The notes beneath the pieces were generated by a model. The model made no database searches. It was given only the letters and a program-made list of their open reading frames with translations, and was not told where the DNA came from. Position numbers and translations under genes: made by a program. Positions 39,783 to 50,313 of a stretch of DNA of 64,000 nucleotides are shown piece after piece. Origin of the DNA: Bifidobacterium breve (GTDB taxonomy: Bacteria; Actinomycetota; Acidimicrobiia; Acidimicrobiales; Acidimicrobilacustridaceae); assembly GCA_945860545.1 (NCBI GenBank), contig CAMAQM010000007.1, positions 18,780 through 82,779 on the forward strand. Reading direction: 5' to 3'. Position 1 is the first letter of the stretch. Each line of letters starts with the position of its first letter.

Positions 39783-39798
39783 TGTTTCACGTGAAACA
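39783..39798. promoter_or_regulatory. parS site (perfect TGTTTCACGTGAAACA)
   Basis: Exact 16-bp parS consensus, starting 120 bp after the first. Confidence 0.97.
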
Positions 39799-39844
39799 GT
39801 TGTTGATGGCGGATCTCGACCCGGAACCTCAGGGGTCCTGGAGC

Positions 39845-40543
39845 TCAGAACAGCGGTCGTTTGGCGGGAAGGCCGATCCGGCGAGGGAACTCCTCTGGCG
39901 TCGACTGGCGGCTGCGACACACCATGACGCCATCCTGGACGCCGAGTGGTTCAACGCCCAGCCCGGAGAGTGCGACAGCCGGCCAACGCTCGCCCTCGCT
40001 TCCCGGGGGTTCACTGACCACCAACAGGCCCTCCTCGACCAGTAGTGGCGCGCCGCACTCGGCAACGACGGCTGGCTGACCGAAACTGCGAGCCGTGACG
40101 ACCGCACAGGCATTCCTCAGCGACAGGTCTCTGCCCAGCGCTTCCGCCCGAACGGTACGGACCTCAACCCGATCCGCAAGGCCCAGTACTCCAACGGCCT
40201 CGGCGAGGACCACCGTCCGCCGTTCCATGGCGTCGACAAGAATCCACTCCGAGTCGGGGAGGACCACCGCCAGCACCAGGCCCGGCAGTCCGGCGCCCGA
40301 ACCGAGATCGACCCCGATAGTGAGGCCGGTGGCGATGAACGCCTCCGACACCGGGTCAACGAAGCGCAAGGCGTGACGGATGTGGTCGGCCACGTCCCCA
40401 GGACCGGTAAAACCCAGTTTCCGGGCGCGACCCAGGACCTCGTTGAGGCCCGGATCGGACTCGACGACCTCCCGGTCCACCATCTTCATGGGCGGGAAAG
40501 TACCAGCAGGGGCGACGTCACGGACCCGCACAACCCTCGCCAC
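39845..40543 (-). CDS. rsmG: 16S rRNA (guanine-N7)-methyltransferase RsmG (GidB)
   Basis: IGVDLGSGAGLPGLVLAVVLPDSEWILVDAMERRTVVLAEA; parA-rsmG order. Confidence 0.93.
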   Translation of the reverse strand: MARVVRVRDVAPAGTFPPMKMVDREVVESDPGLNEVLGRARKLGFTGPGDVADHIRHALRFVDPVSEAFIATGLTIGVDLGSGAGLPGLVLAVVLPDSEWILVDAMERRTVVLAEAVGVLGLADRVEVRTVRAEALGRDLSLRNACAVVTARSFGQPAVVAECGAPLLVEEGLLVVSEPPGSEGERWPAVALSGLGVEPLGVQDGVMVCRSRQSTPEEFPRRIGLPAKRPLF

Positions 40544-40582
40544 ACCAACCCGGGGTTGAGCAGGGTGGGTTCAGGGAACGTC

Positions 40583-41500
40583 TCAGTCGGGAAGAACCAC
40601 GACGCGACGCCGGCGATCCTCGCCTTCGGAAGCCGTGCGAACACCTTCCACGTCAGTGAGGGCGTCGTGCACGACCTTGCGGTCGGGCGGGGACATCGGC
40701 TCGAGCATCTTGGGTGTCCCCGTGCTCTTGACGTCCTCGGCGACCTGAAGGGCGAACCGGGTCAGTGCCTCGGCCCGACGCTTGCGATATCCCGAGACAT
40801 CGAGCCGGACCCGACCCTGGTGCGGACCAGCCAACTGGCGCTGGGCAACGGTCCTGGCGAGCTCCTGCACCGCCGCCAACGTCTGGCCCTTCGGACCGAT
40901 CAGCAGCCCCAGATCCTCACCCTCGATGCGGATCTCGACGATCTCGTCGTCGACTTTCTCGCTGGAGACCTCACCACTGAGCCCGAAGGCCTCAACGAGG
41001 CCGTCGAGGAACTCCTCCATGACCTCTACCTGCTGCTCAAGTGTGACTTCTTCCACTTTCTCACCGTCCTTGTCCACTGCCGGTCGCTCGTCAACCGATC
41101 CATTCCGACGCCGTGACGATCCGCCCCGTGCCCCCCGGCCACGACTGGGGGGCGAAGCGTCGCCCTTTGTTACATCTGAGCCACCGACGTCACCATTTGC
41201 CTCTGGGGTGGCCTCCACGCCAGATTCGCTGGTTGCCCCGGAGCCTGCCCCAGATCGGCTGCGTTGTCCACGCCCGCCGCCATCTCCACGTCGGGTCCGG
41301 CGCCGCTCGACCTTGGCGCGGGGTTGGGTGGGACGAACGCGGGCACGAACACGGGCCTCCCGTCGGACCATGCCGAACAGGCCGGCCTTGGGTTCCTCGA
41401 CGACCTCGAACTCGGCGTCCTGATCATCGACACCGAGTTCATCAAGGGCACGCTCTTTGGCTTCTTCGACCGTACGACCGGTTGTTTCAACCCATTCCAC
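40583..41500 (-). CDS. jag: Jag/KhpB-type RNA-binding protein (Jag_N, KH, R3H)
   Basis: MEWVETTGRTVEEAKERALDELGVDDQDAEFEVVEEPKAGLFG; GEDLGLLIGPKGQTLAAVQELAR; R3H-like MSPPDRKVVHDALTDVEGVRTASEGEDRRRRVVV. Confidence 0.93.
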   Translation of the reverse strand: MEWVETTGRTVEEAKERALDELGVDDQDAEFEVVEEPKAGLFGMVRREARVRARVRPTQPRAKVERRRTRRGDGGGRGQRSRSGAGSGATSESGVEATPEANGDVGGSDVTKGDASPPSRGRGARGGSSRRRNGSVDERPAVDKDGEKVEEVTLEQQVEVMEEFLDGLVEAFGLSGEVSSEKVDDEIVEIRIEGEDLGLLIGPKGQTLAAVQELARTVAQRQLAGPHQGRVRLDVSGYRKRRAEALTRFALQVAEDVKSTGTPKMLEPMSPPDRKVVHDALTDVEGVRTASEGEDRRRRVVVLPD

Positions 41501-41503
41501 GCG

Positions 41504-42661
41504 TCATGACCTCTTCTTCTTGCGCCCACGAGGCTGAACGGACGGGGCGGGCGGTGCCCCTCGAGATGGTCGCCGAGCCTTGTTCCCTGAGGCTTTCTTC
41601 CCAGAGGGCTTGGTGCCCCCTGACGTCCTCGAGGGTCCACCGGTCCGGGCCTTGGGTGGTCGACCACCTGCGCCTTCAGCACCTGTTGAACCATTTGTTT
41701 CCTTGTCACCCTTGGGTGACCGGCCGCGATTGCGGCTTTTCTGCTTCCCACCGTCACTCGCGGCACTCTCAGTGGTTTCCTCTGCGGTGGTCAGCACAGC
41801 TGCCGCCTTCCCACCGGATTCCCTGGCCCGCTTGGTGTCGATGTCCTCGCCGCGCTGGATGCCGTAGATCTTCCTCGTGATGAACCACTGCTGGCCCACC
41901 CGATACATGTTCGACACCGCGAAGTAGATGATGAGACCGCCAGGGAGCGTGAAGCTGAAGATCGGCAACATGATCGGGAGGATCTTCATGATCATCTGCT
42001 GCTGACTGTTGACCTGCCCCTTGGGGACCCGGCCCTGGATCTGACGCTGCTGCACGAACCCGGTCACGGCGACGACGAGGATGAGCAGGGCGTAGGGAAT
42101 GAACGCCACCACCGACTCGCCAAGGACCTTCTGCGGGGAAGCGGCGAGGTCGATACCAAAAGCCCGCATCTCGTTGGTCTGGGACAACGATCGGTACATG
42201 TCCGTGTCGGGACTCAGGTACGCCGGGTCGAAGTTCCGAAGCCATTCGGGGGGTTTGGAGGGGGAGCCCGTGTCGAATCCGCCTGACACCCAACCCGGGA
42301 AGTAGCCGACTTCGCTGATCCGACGGGTCAGGCCCCGCAGGACGGTGTACAACACGATGAAGACCGGCGCCTGCACCAACAAGGGAAGACAACCACCGAC
42401 GGGGTTGATCTGGTTCTCCCGGTAAACCGCCATCAACTCCTCGTTGAGTTTCTGGCGGTCGTCCTTGTACTGCGCCTGAATCTTGCGGATCTCGGGTTGC
42501 AGTTGCTGCATCATCATCATCGACCGGGTGCCCTTGAGGGTCAACGGAGTGACGATGACCATGACGACGAGGGTCAACAAGACAATGCTGATCCCATAGT
42601 TCGGGATCACCGAGTAGAAAAAGGCCATCAGGGCGGCCATGGCGTCAAATAGCCACTGCAT
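41504..42661 (-). CDS. yidC: Membrane protein insertase YidC with long basic C-terminal tail
   Basis: NYGISIVLLTLVVMVIVTPLTLKGTRSMMMMQQLQPEIRKIQAQYKDDRQKLNEELMAVYRENQINPVGGCLPLLVQAPVFIVLY. Confidence 0.97.
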   Translation of the reverse strand: MQWLFDAMAALMAFFYSVIPNYGISIVLLTLVVMVIVTPLTLKGTRSMMMMQQLQPEIRKIQAQYKDDRQKLNEELMAVYRENQINPVGGCLPLLVQAPVFIVLYTVLRGLTRRISEVGYFPGWVSGGFDTGSPSKPPEWLRNFDPAYLSPDTDMYRSLSQTNEMRAFGIDLAASPQKVLGESVVAFIPYALLILVVAVTGFVQQRQIQGRVPKGQVNSQQQMIMKILPIMLPIFSFTLPGGLIIYFAVSNMYRVGQQWFITRKIYGIQRGEDIDTKRARESGGKAAAVLTTAEETTESAASDGGKQKSRNRGRSPKGDKETNGSTGAEGAGGRPPKARTGGPSRTSGGTKPSGKKASGNKARRPSRGAPPAPSVQPRGRKKKRS

Positions 42662-43005
42662 CAGTGCTTCCCTCCCGGGCTGTGGTGGTGGCAGTCCTCA
42701 CCGTCGTGGGTTGCGACACCGGCTCTAGGGGGAACCGGGTCCCAGCCGGACCCTCCCCATGGATGACACCGACCGATTCTGCGGATCGCCAACCACGACC
42801 CACGGAAGAAACCGCGCTGTTCAAGGGCGTCGAGGGCGTAACTCGAGCACGTCGGAACGTACCGACACGGGGACGGCCGGCCGGCGAACAGCGCCTGGTA
42901 CAGCTTCACCATCCGATGAACCGCCCGGGCCCCAAGTGACATCGGTGGTTGTCCGGTCATCTCGAGCGGGCGCACGTCGGCGGCGGGAGTTGGTCCTTCA
43001 GGCAT
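42661..43005 (-). CDS. yidD: Membrane protein insertion efficiency factor YidD
   Basis: [58 protein letters not shown]. Confidence 0.94.
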   Translation of the reverse strand: MPEGPTPAADVRPLEMTGQPPMSLGARAVHRMVKLYQALFAGRPSPCRYVPTCSSYALDALEQRGFFRGSWLAIRRIGRCHPWGGSGWDPVPPRAGVATHDGEDCHHHSPGGKH

Positions 43006-43378
43006 GGGTCGCCCCTTGAGCGCCAAGCACTCCGAGCGCCCCGTCAAGGGCCTCGCCGAGTTGCATCGCTGACCACTCGCCAGCTGGCGGACGGGCCACG
43101 ACGAGCCAGGCGCCAGACGCCAGGCTGCCGTTGGCGACCCGGTCCCCGAGTAGGGCTCGTAGGCGGCGGCGGACCCGATTGCGCATGACGGCTGGCCCCA
43201 CCGCCCGCGGGATAGCAAAGGCCACTCGAGGTGGTTCTGCCGGCTGATCAAAGCCCGATATCCCTTTGTTTTCAACGTTTTCAGCCAGGTACACGAGCGT
43301 GAGCGGCCCAGAGGAGGCGCGGCGACCACGTCGAGCCAAGGCGGCGAACGTCGCCCGATCGCGGATGTGCCAGATCAG
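42998..43378 (-). CDS. rnpA: Ribonuclease P protein component (non-canonical start; CTG at 43378 proposed)
   Basis: [27 protein letters not shown]...[27 protein letters not shown] (RNR motif); position after rpmH; no ATG/GTG/TTG near the homologous N-terminus. Confidence 0.88.
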   Translation of the reverse strand: MIWHIRDRATFAALARRGRRASSGPLTLVYLAENVENKGISGFDQPAEPPRVAFAIPRAVGPAVMRNRVRRRLRALLGDRVANGSLASGAWLVVARPPAGEWSAMQLGEALDGALGVLGAQGATHA

Positions 43379-43509
43379 GCCGATAGTTGGGCACGGCCGC
43401 GCTGGCGCCGGGCACGGAGAATGCGGCGGCCGGCCTTGGTCGACATGCGGTGACGGAACCCGTGACGACGGGCCCGGCGGCGGGTGTTCGGTTGGTAGGT
43501 CCTCTTCAC
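43375..43509 (-). CDS. rpmH: 50S ribosomal protein L34
   Basis: [47 protein letters not shown] start with GGAGG 6 nt upstream. Confidence 0.97.
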   Translation of the reverse strand: MKRTYQPNTRRRARRHGFRHRMSTKAGRRILRARRQRGRAQLSA

Positions 43510-43728
43510 GAATTGCCTCCTCGTGCAGTGTGCGAGCACGCTGCTGAATCCTTCGGCCGCCAGCCAGCAGGAATCTGGCGCCAGACGAGGCCTCTCCGAC
43601 GGGAGCCAAGCTCCGATCGCAGAGGCGCCCGCGAACCGACTCACGCTAGATGTTGACCGTCCGTCACGGCAACCTGACCGCCGGATCCGGTCGATCCGCG
43701 GCGTCACCGTCACCCGTTGAGACGTCCC

Positions 43729-43737
43729 TGTGCATAA
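43729..43737 (-). promoter_or_regulatory. DnaA box (TTATGCACA on minus strand)
   Basis: TGTGCATAA; matches TTWTNCACA. Confidence 0.7.
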
Positions 43738-43882
43738 GTCGCGAGCCGGTGCTACGGTCCGCCACCCGGCCCAGAACCAACCGTTGGTGCACCGGACCCA
43801 CCAGGGTCGTTCGCAACCGACACGTCTTGAGCCGGCTCCGCCAGTCCGGGCGTGCCACAGCACGCTGTCACAGGCCTGACGG

Positions 43883-43891
43883 TTATCCACA
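43883..43891 (+). promoter_or_regulatory. DnaA box (perfect TTATCCACA) upstream of dnaA
   Basis: Exact consensus. Confidence 0.85.
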
Positions 43892-43941
43892 GTTGTGGAG
43901 GGTTCTGTGGACCCTCCCCGGGCGGGAAGGCGTTGCTGCAG

Positions 43942-45378
43942 GTGGAAGAGGCGGAACTCCTGTGGAAAGCATGCACCGAAACGTTGAGGGACCGGGTCAC
44001 CGACCCGGTGTGGTTGACCTCATTCAATGCTGTGGTCCCGATTGAACTGACGGACAGTCGATTCGTCATTGCGGTGCCGAGCGCGGTGTTCCGCGACCGG
44101 ATCGACAGCCGGTACCGCGACCTGTTGATCCAGGCGCTCGCCGACGCCGGTGTGGACGACATTGACGTGGTCATCGAGGTGCAGGCTCGAGCGGAACCGG
44201 GCACCGACACCCTGGCCGATGAAACTGACCGCGATCCTCGTGACGACACCTCACCGCCGTCACCGGGCTCCGGTGATGGTGCGACCCGGGTTACCACCTC
44301 GCCGTCGGGTCGAGGGGAAACCTCCCTTGGGGCGAAGGAGCCCGGGACCGACATCAACCCCCGCTACACCTTCGATGATTTCGTCACCGGGACCTCAAAC
44401 CGTTTCGCCCACGCTGCGGCTCTGGCTGTTGCTGAAACGCCGGCCCGTTCCTACAACCCACTCTTCATCTACGGCGAGGCCGGTCTCGGCAAGACCCACC
44501 TGCTCCAGGCCATTGCCCACTACGTGCGCGAGCACTACCGCTCGTTCGTCGCCCGCTACGTGACCACTGAGTCGTTCCTGAACGAGTACGTGGAGACCAT
44601 CCGAACTGGCGATTGGACGAACTTCAAGAGCCGCTACCGCGACGTTGACGTACTTCTCCTCGACGACATCCAGTTCATCGAGGGCAAGGAGGGCCTCCAG
44701 GAGGAGTTCTTCCACACGTTCAACCACCTCCATCAGGCCAACAAACAGATCGTTCTCTCCTCGGACAGGCCGCCCGATGCCCTCTCCACCCTCGATGACC
44801 GCCTGCGAAGCCGGTTCAAGTGGGGACTGACCACGGAAATCAACCCGCCTGACGTAGAGACCCGCCTCGCGATTCTCCGGAAGAAATCCGAGAGCGAACG
44901 GCAATCTGTCGCACCTCCCGATGAGGTTCTCGACTTCATCGCCACGAACATCACCAACAACATCCGCGAACTCGAGGGTGCCCTCATCCGGGTGACCGCC
45001 TACGCGAGCCTCACCAATGAACCACTCACTGTGGAACTTGCCGGTCGGGTGCTTGACGACGTCATCTTCGAACGTGGTCCCCGGCCCATCACTCCTGAAG
45101 TGATTCTCAACGCCACATCTGAACTCTTCGGGTTTCCCGTTGAGGAGATCCGCGGCAAGAGCCGTCGCCGTCCGTTGGTGACCGCACGGCAGACCTCGAT
45201 GTACGTGTTCCGACAACTGACCGAACTCAGCTACCCAGCCATCGCCCGCGAGTTCGGTGGTCGGGATCACACCACGGTCATCCACGCAGTCGACAAGATC
45301 GAGGCGTTGATGAAGGAACGCCGTCAGGTGTTTGACCAGGTCACGGAATTGACCCGGATGATTCGGAACGATCAGTGA
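43942..45378 (+). CDS. dnaA: Chromosomal replication initiator protein DnaA
   Basis: [27 protein letters not shown]..., [60 protein letters not shown]. Confidence 0.98.
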   Translation: MEEAELLWKACTETLRDRVTDPVWLTSFNAVVPIELTDSRFVIAVPSAVFRDRIDSRYRDLLIQALADAGVDDIDVVIEVQARAEPGTDTLADETDRDPRDDTSPPSPGSGDGATRVTTSPSGRGETSLGAKEPGTDINPRYTFDDFVTGTSNRFAHAAALAVAETPARSYNPLFIYGEAGLGKTHLLQAIAHYVREHYRSFVARYVTTESFLNEYVETIRTGDWTNFKSRYRDVDVLLLDDIQFIEGKEGLQEEFFHTFNHLHQANKQIVLSSDRPPDALSTLDDRLRSRFKWGLTTEINPPDVETRLAILRKKSESERQSVAPPDEVLDFIATNITNNIRELEGALIRVTAYASLTNEPLTVELAGRVLDDVIFERGPRPITPEVILNATSELFGFPVEEIRGKSRRRPLVTARQTSMYVFRQLTELSYPAIAREFGGRDHTTVIHAVDKIEALMKERRQVFDQVTELTRMIRNDQ

Positions 45379-45615
45379 TCACCGCCTGTGGAGAACCCAC
45401 CCGCGATCATGGGGACCACGGGCGTTCCGCGGTTGATAACCAGGCGGTCGTCCACCGCGTGACCCCCGGCGGTCCGACATGATGTGGATGACGGTGGATA
45501 ACGATGGGACAACAATTCGTGGCCTGACCTGCACCAACACCTGGTCATCCACAATCCACAGCTCTTATTACCCCTACTACTCTTCAATCCAACCTGAGGA
45601 GAAAGTGAGCGCGCG
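45379..45615. other. Probable oriC: DnaA boxes plus AT-rich triplet run between dnaA and dnaN
   Basis: TGTGGAGAA 45387, TGTGGATGA 45483, GGTGGATAA 45493, TCATCCACA 45545, CAATCCACA 45552, then CTTATTACCCCTACTACTCTT. Confidence 0.8.
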
Positions 45616-46710
45616 GTGAAGTTCCGATGCGAACGTGACGTCCTAGCGGAAGCACTGACGAGCGCCAGTCGTGGCGTCAACAACCGTCCGTCCTTGCCAG
45701 TACTGAGCGGACTCTTGTTGGACCTCCACGGCGGGAAGCTCCGTGTTACAGGCAGTGACCTCGATCTCACGATCAGTGTGGCGATCCCCGTTGACACCGA
45801 ACGTGAGGGTGTCACGGTGGCGAACGCCAAACTCATCACCGACATCGTGCGATCACTTGACCCAGGCGCGGTGATGTTCTCCGTCGACGATGACGAGGCA
45901 TCGGTGACAGCTGGGCGGTCGGCATTCTCGGTGCGAACCATCGCTGCCACCGAGTTCCCGAACCTTCCAGAACCCTCAGGTTCCTCCGTCGCCGTCGACG
46001 CCCAGGCCTTCGCCGCGGCGGCACGACAGGTCGTCTCTGCAGCCAGTCGGGACCAGGACCGCCCGATTCTCGGCGGTGTGCAGATGGAGACCGAGGGCGA
46101 AGGATTGCGGCTGGTCGCGACGGACTCGTACCGGCTTGCGGTGCGCGACCTGCCCGGGGTCGTAATCCTCGACGACTCGCAGTCGGTGTTGGTTCCGGCG
46201 GAAGCGCTTCGCAACCTGGTCCAACTCATCAACGACGAAGACGAGTTGCGTCTGCGGATTGGTGAGCGCGATCTGACCTTCGAACTGGGTGAGGCCCGGA
46301 TCATGACGCGACGCATCGAGGGCCAGTTCCCCAACTACCGCACGCTCATCCCCAAGGATCACCCCAACAAGCTGACCGTCGAGCGAGGACCATTCGTCGA
46401 GGCGGTCAAGCGAGTGAAGTCCGTCGTGCGTGACAGCGCGACTCCGATCCGGCTCGTGATGAAGGCTGACGGACTCGAGTTGTCGGTGACGACCCAGGAC
46501 TACGGCGCAGGCTTCGAGCAGCTCGACGCCAAGTACGAGGGCACGGAACTGGCGGTGGCCTTCAACCCGCAGTTCCTTATCGACGGAGCCGAAGCTGCTG
46601 GCGGCGAGGAAATCACCATCGAAACCGTGGACAACCTCAAGCCTGCGCTGCTCGTGTCGTCGGAAAGCCCCGATTACCGCTACGTCCTCATGCCGGTGCG
46701 GTTCCCCTAA
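45616..46710 (+). CDS. dnaN: DNA polymerase III beta subunit (sliding clamp)
   Basis: MKFRCERDVLAEALTSASRGVNNRPSLPVLSGLLL... ends YRYVLMPVRFP. Confidence 0.98.
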   Translation: MKFRCERDVLAEALTSASRGVNNRPSLPVLSGLLLDLHGGKLRVTGSDLDLTISVAIPVDTEREGVTVANAKLITDIVRSLDPGAVMFSVDDDEASVTAGRSAFSVRTIAATEFPNLPEPSGSSVAVDAQAFAAAARQVVSAASRDQDRPILGGVQMETEGEGLRLVATDSYRLAVRDLPGVVILDDSQSVLVPAEALRNLVQLINDEDELRLRIGERDLTFELGEARIMTRRIEGQFPNYRTLIPKDHPNKLTVERGPFVEAVKRVKSVVRDSATPIRLVMKADGLELSVTTQDYGAGFEQLDAKYEGTELAVAFNPQFLIDGAEAAGGEEITIETVDNLKPALLVSSESPDYRYVLMPVRFP

Positions 46711-46712
46711 AG

Positions 46713-47792
46713 GTGCACCTACAGCACATCTGGTTGCAGGATTTCCGTTGCTACCAGGAGGCGGAACTCACACTGGCCGACGACCTCACGGCGATCGTCG
46801 GAGACAACGGTCAGGGTAAGTCCAGTCTGCTTGAGGCGGTGAGCTACCTCGCGACACTGCGGTCTTTTCGGGGTGTTCCCACCGAGGCTCTGGTGCGACA
46901 GGGCGCGACCGCTTCGATAGTTCGCGCCGAGGGCGAACGCGACCACCGGACGTTGTTGATCGAGGCGGAGATCTCGTCGAACGGTCGGAACCGCGTCCAG
47001 GTGAACCGGCAACGCCTCCAGCGAACGAGGGACCTTCTCGGGTTCCTCCGGGTAAGCGTGTTCGCACCTGATGACCTCGAGTTGGTCAAGGCCGGTCCGG
47101 GGATCCGTCGCACCTACCTCGACGACACACTCGTTGCACTCAACCCATCAATGCACCAGTCGTTGAGCGACCTTGAGCGCGTTCTCCGACAGCGAAACAC
47201 CTTGCTCCGCCAGGCGCGTGGTCGCCTGACGACCGAGATTGAGACCACCCTCGATGTGTGGGACACCCAACTTGCCCAACTGGGGGACACCATCGCAACC
47301 GAACGGGTGGGCCTCGTCGACCAACTCGCGCCCCTCCTCAATTCGGCCTATGCGTCCGTCGCGGGAAAGCCGGTGCAGATCGGGGTCATCTACGAGCCAA
47401 CCTGGCTGGTGGAGGGTCTGGCCGAGGCACTGGCTCGTGTCCGGGTTGAAGATCTTCGCCGCCAGGTCACCACGATGGGCCCTCATCGAGATGACGTGTG
47501 GTTCACGGTGGCGGGGTTGCCCGCCCGCACCCATGCCTCCCAGGGCGAACAGCGATCGCTCGCCCTCGCCTTGCGACTGGCGGCACACGATCTGGTTTCA
47601 ACGGTCACGGGAAGCAGTCCGGTGCTCCTTCTCGACGACGTGTTCTCCGAGTTGGACCCCCAGCGCTCGGATGCCCTCGTTGCGTCGCTGCCGCCAGGCC
47701 AAACCCTGCTGACGACCGCTGGGGCGTTGCCCTCCGGTGTCACCCCGGACCAGACCCTCCGGGTCGTCAATGGTGAACTCTTTGCGGTTTGA
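46713..47792 (+). CDS. recF: DNA replication/repair protein RecF
   Basis: HLQHIWLQDFRCYQEAELTLADDLTAIVGDNGQGKSSLLEAVSYLATLRSFRG... ASQGEQRSLALALRLA, LLLDDVFSELD. Confidence 0.97.
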   Translation: MHLQHIWLQDFRCYQEAELTLADDLTAIVGDNGQGKSSLLEAVSYLATLRSFRGVPTEALVRQGATASIVRAEGERDHRTLLIEAEISSNGRNRVQVNRQRLQRTRDLLGFLRVSVFAPDDLELVKAGPGIRRTYLDDTLVALNPSMHQSLSDLERVLRQRNTLLRQARGRLTTEIETTLDVWDTQLAQLGDTIATERVGLVDQLAPLLNSAYASVAGKPVQIGVIYEPTWLVEGLAEALARVRVEDLRRQVTTMGPHRDDVWFTVAGLPARTHASQGEQRSLALALRLAAHDLVSTVTGSSPVLLLDDVFSELDPQRSDALVASLPPGQTLLTTAGALPSGVTPDQTLRVVNGELFAV

Positions 47793-48151
47793 ACACCTAC
47801 TGGCACAATGGAGACGTGCCATGGGAACCGCTTCCGGGATCAGGCCAGGATCCCGTCGACCTCGGTGCAGGCCTGACCCGGGTGCTGCGATCCCTTGATG
47901 CACCCGCACCGACCACGCTGGGCACGCTTTTTGAGGAGTGGACCGAAATCGTGGGGGACCGCATGGCGGCCCATGTCCGACCGGTCCGGTTGCGTGGCAC
48001 GACCCTGTTGCTGTCGGTCAATGAGCCGGGCTGGGCCGCGCAGGTCCGGTGGATGGCATCCGAACTCCTGGAGCGTCTTGACGCCGGTCTGGGCCCGGGA
48101 GTGGTCACCGAGGTCGAAGTCCGCGTCGACGCCGGCTCACAGCGCCCCTGA
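47789..48151 (+). CDS. DUF721/DciA-like protein
   Basis: TTLGTLFEEWTEIVGDRMAAHVRPVRLRGTTLLLSVNEPGWAAQVRWMASELLERL; position between recF and gyrB. Confidence 0.88.
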   Translation: MNTYWHNGDVPWEPLPGSGQDPVDLGAGLTRVLRSLDAPAPTTLGTLFEEWTEIVGDRMAAHVRPVRLRGTTLLLSVNEPGWAAQVRWMASELLERLDAGLGPGVVTEVEVRVDAGSQRP

Positions 48152-48184
48152 GGGGCACTGATTCCCTCTCAGCCCGCCCCGTGA

Positions 48185-50284
<2,100 letters not shown>

Positions 50285-50313
50285 GCGACGACACGGACCT
50301 GACGGGACACCCA

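Noticed and set aside
43852-43941. ATG at 43852 as the dnaA start
   Set aside because: The extension passes through a perfect DnaA box and is not DnaA-like; GTG 43942 ([13 protein letters not shown]) matches the DnaA N-terminus.
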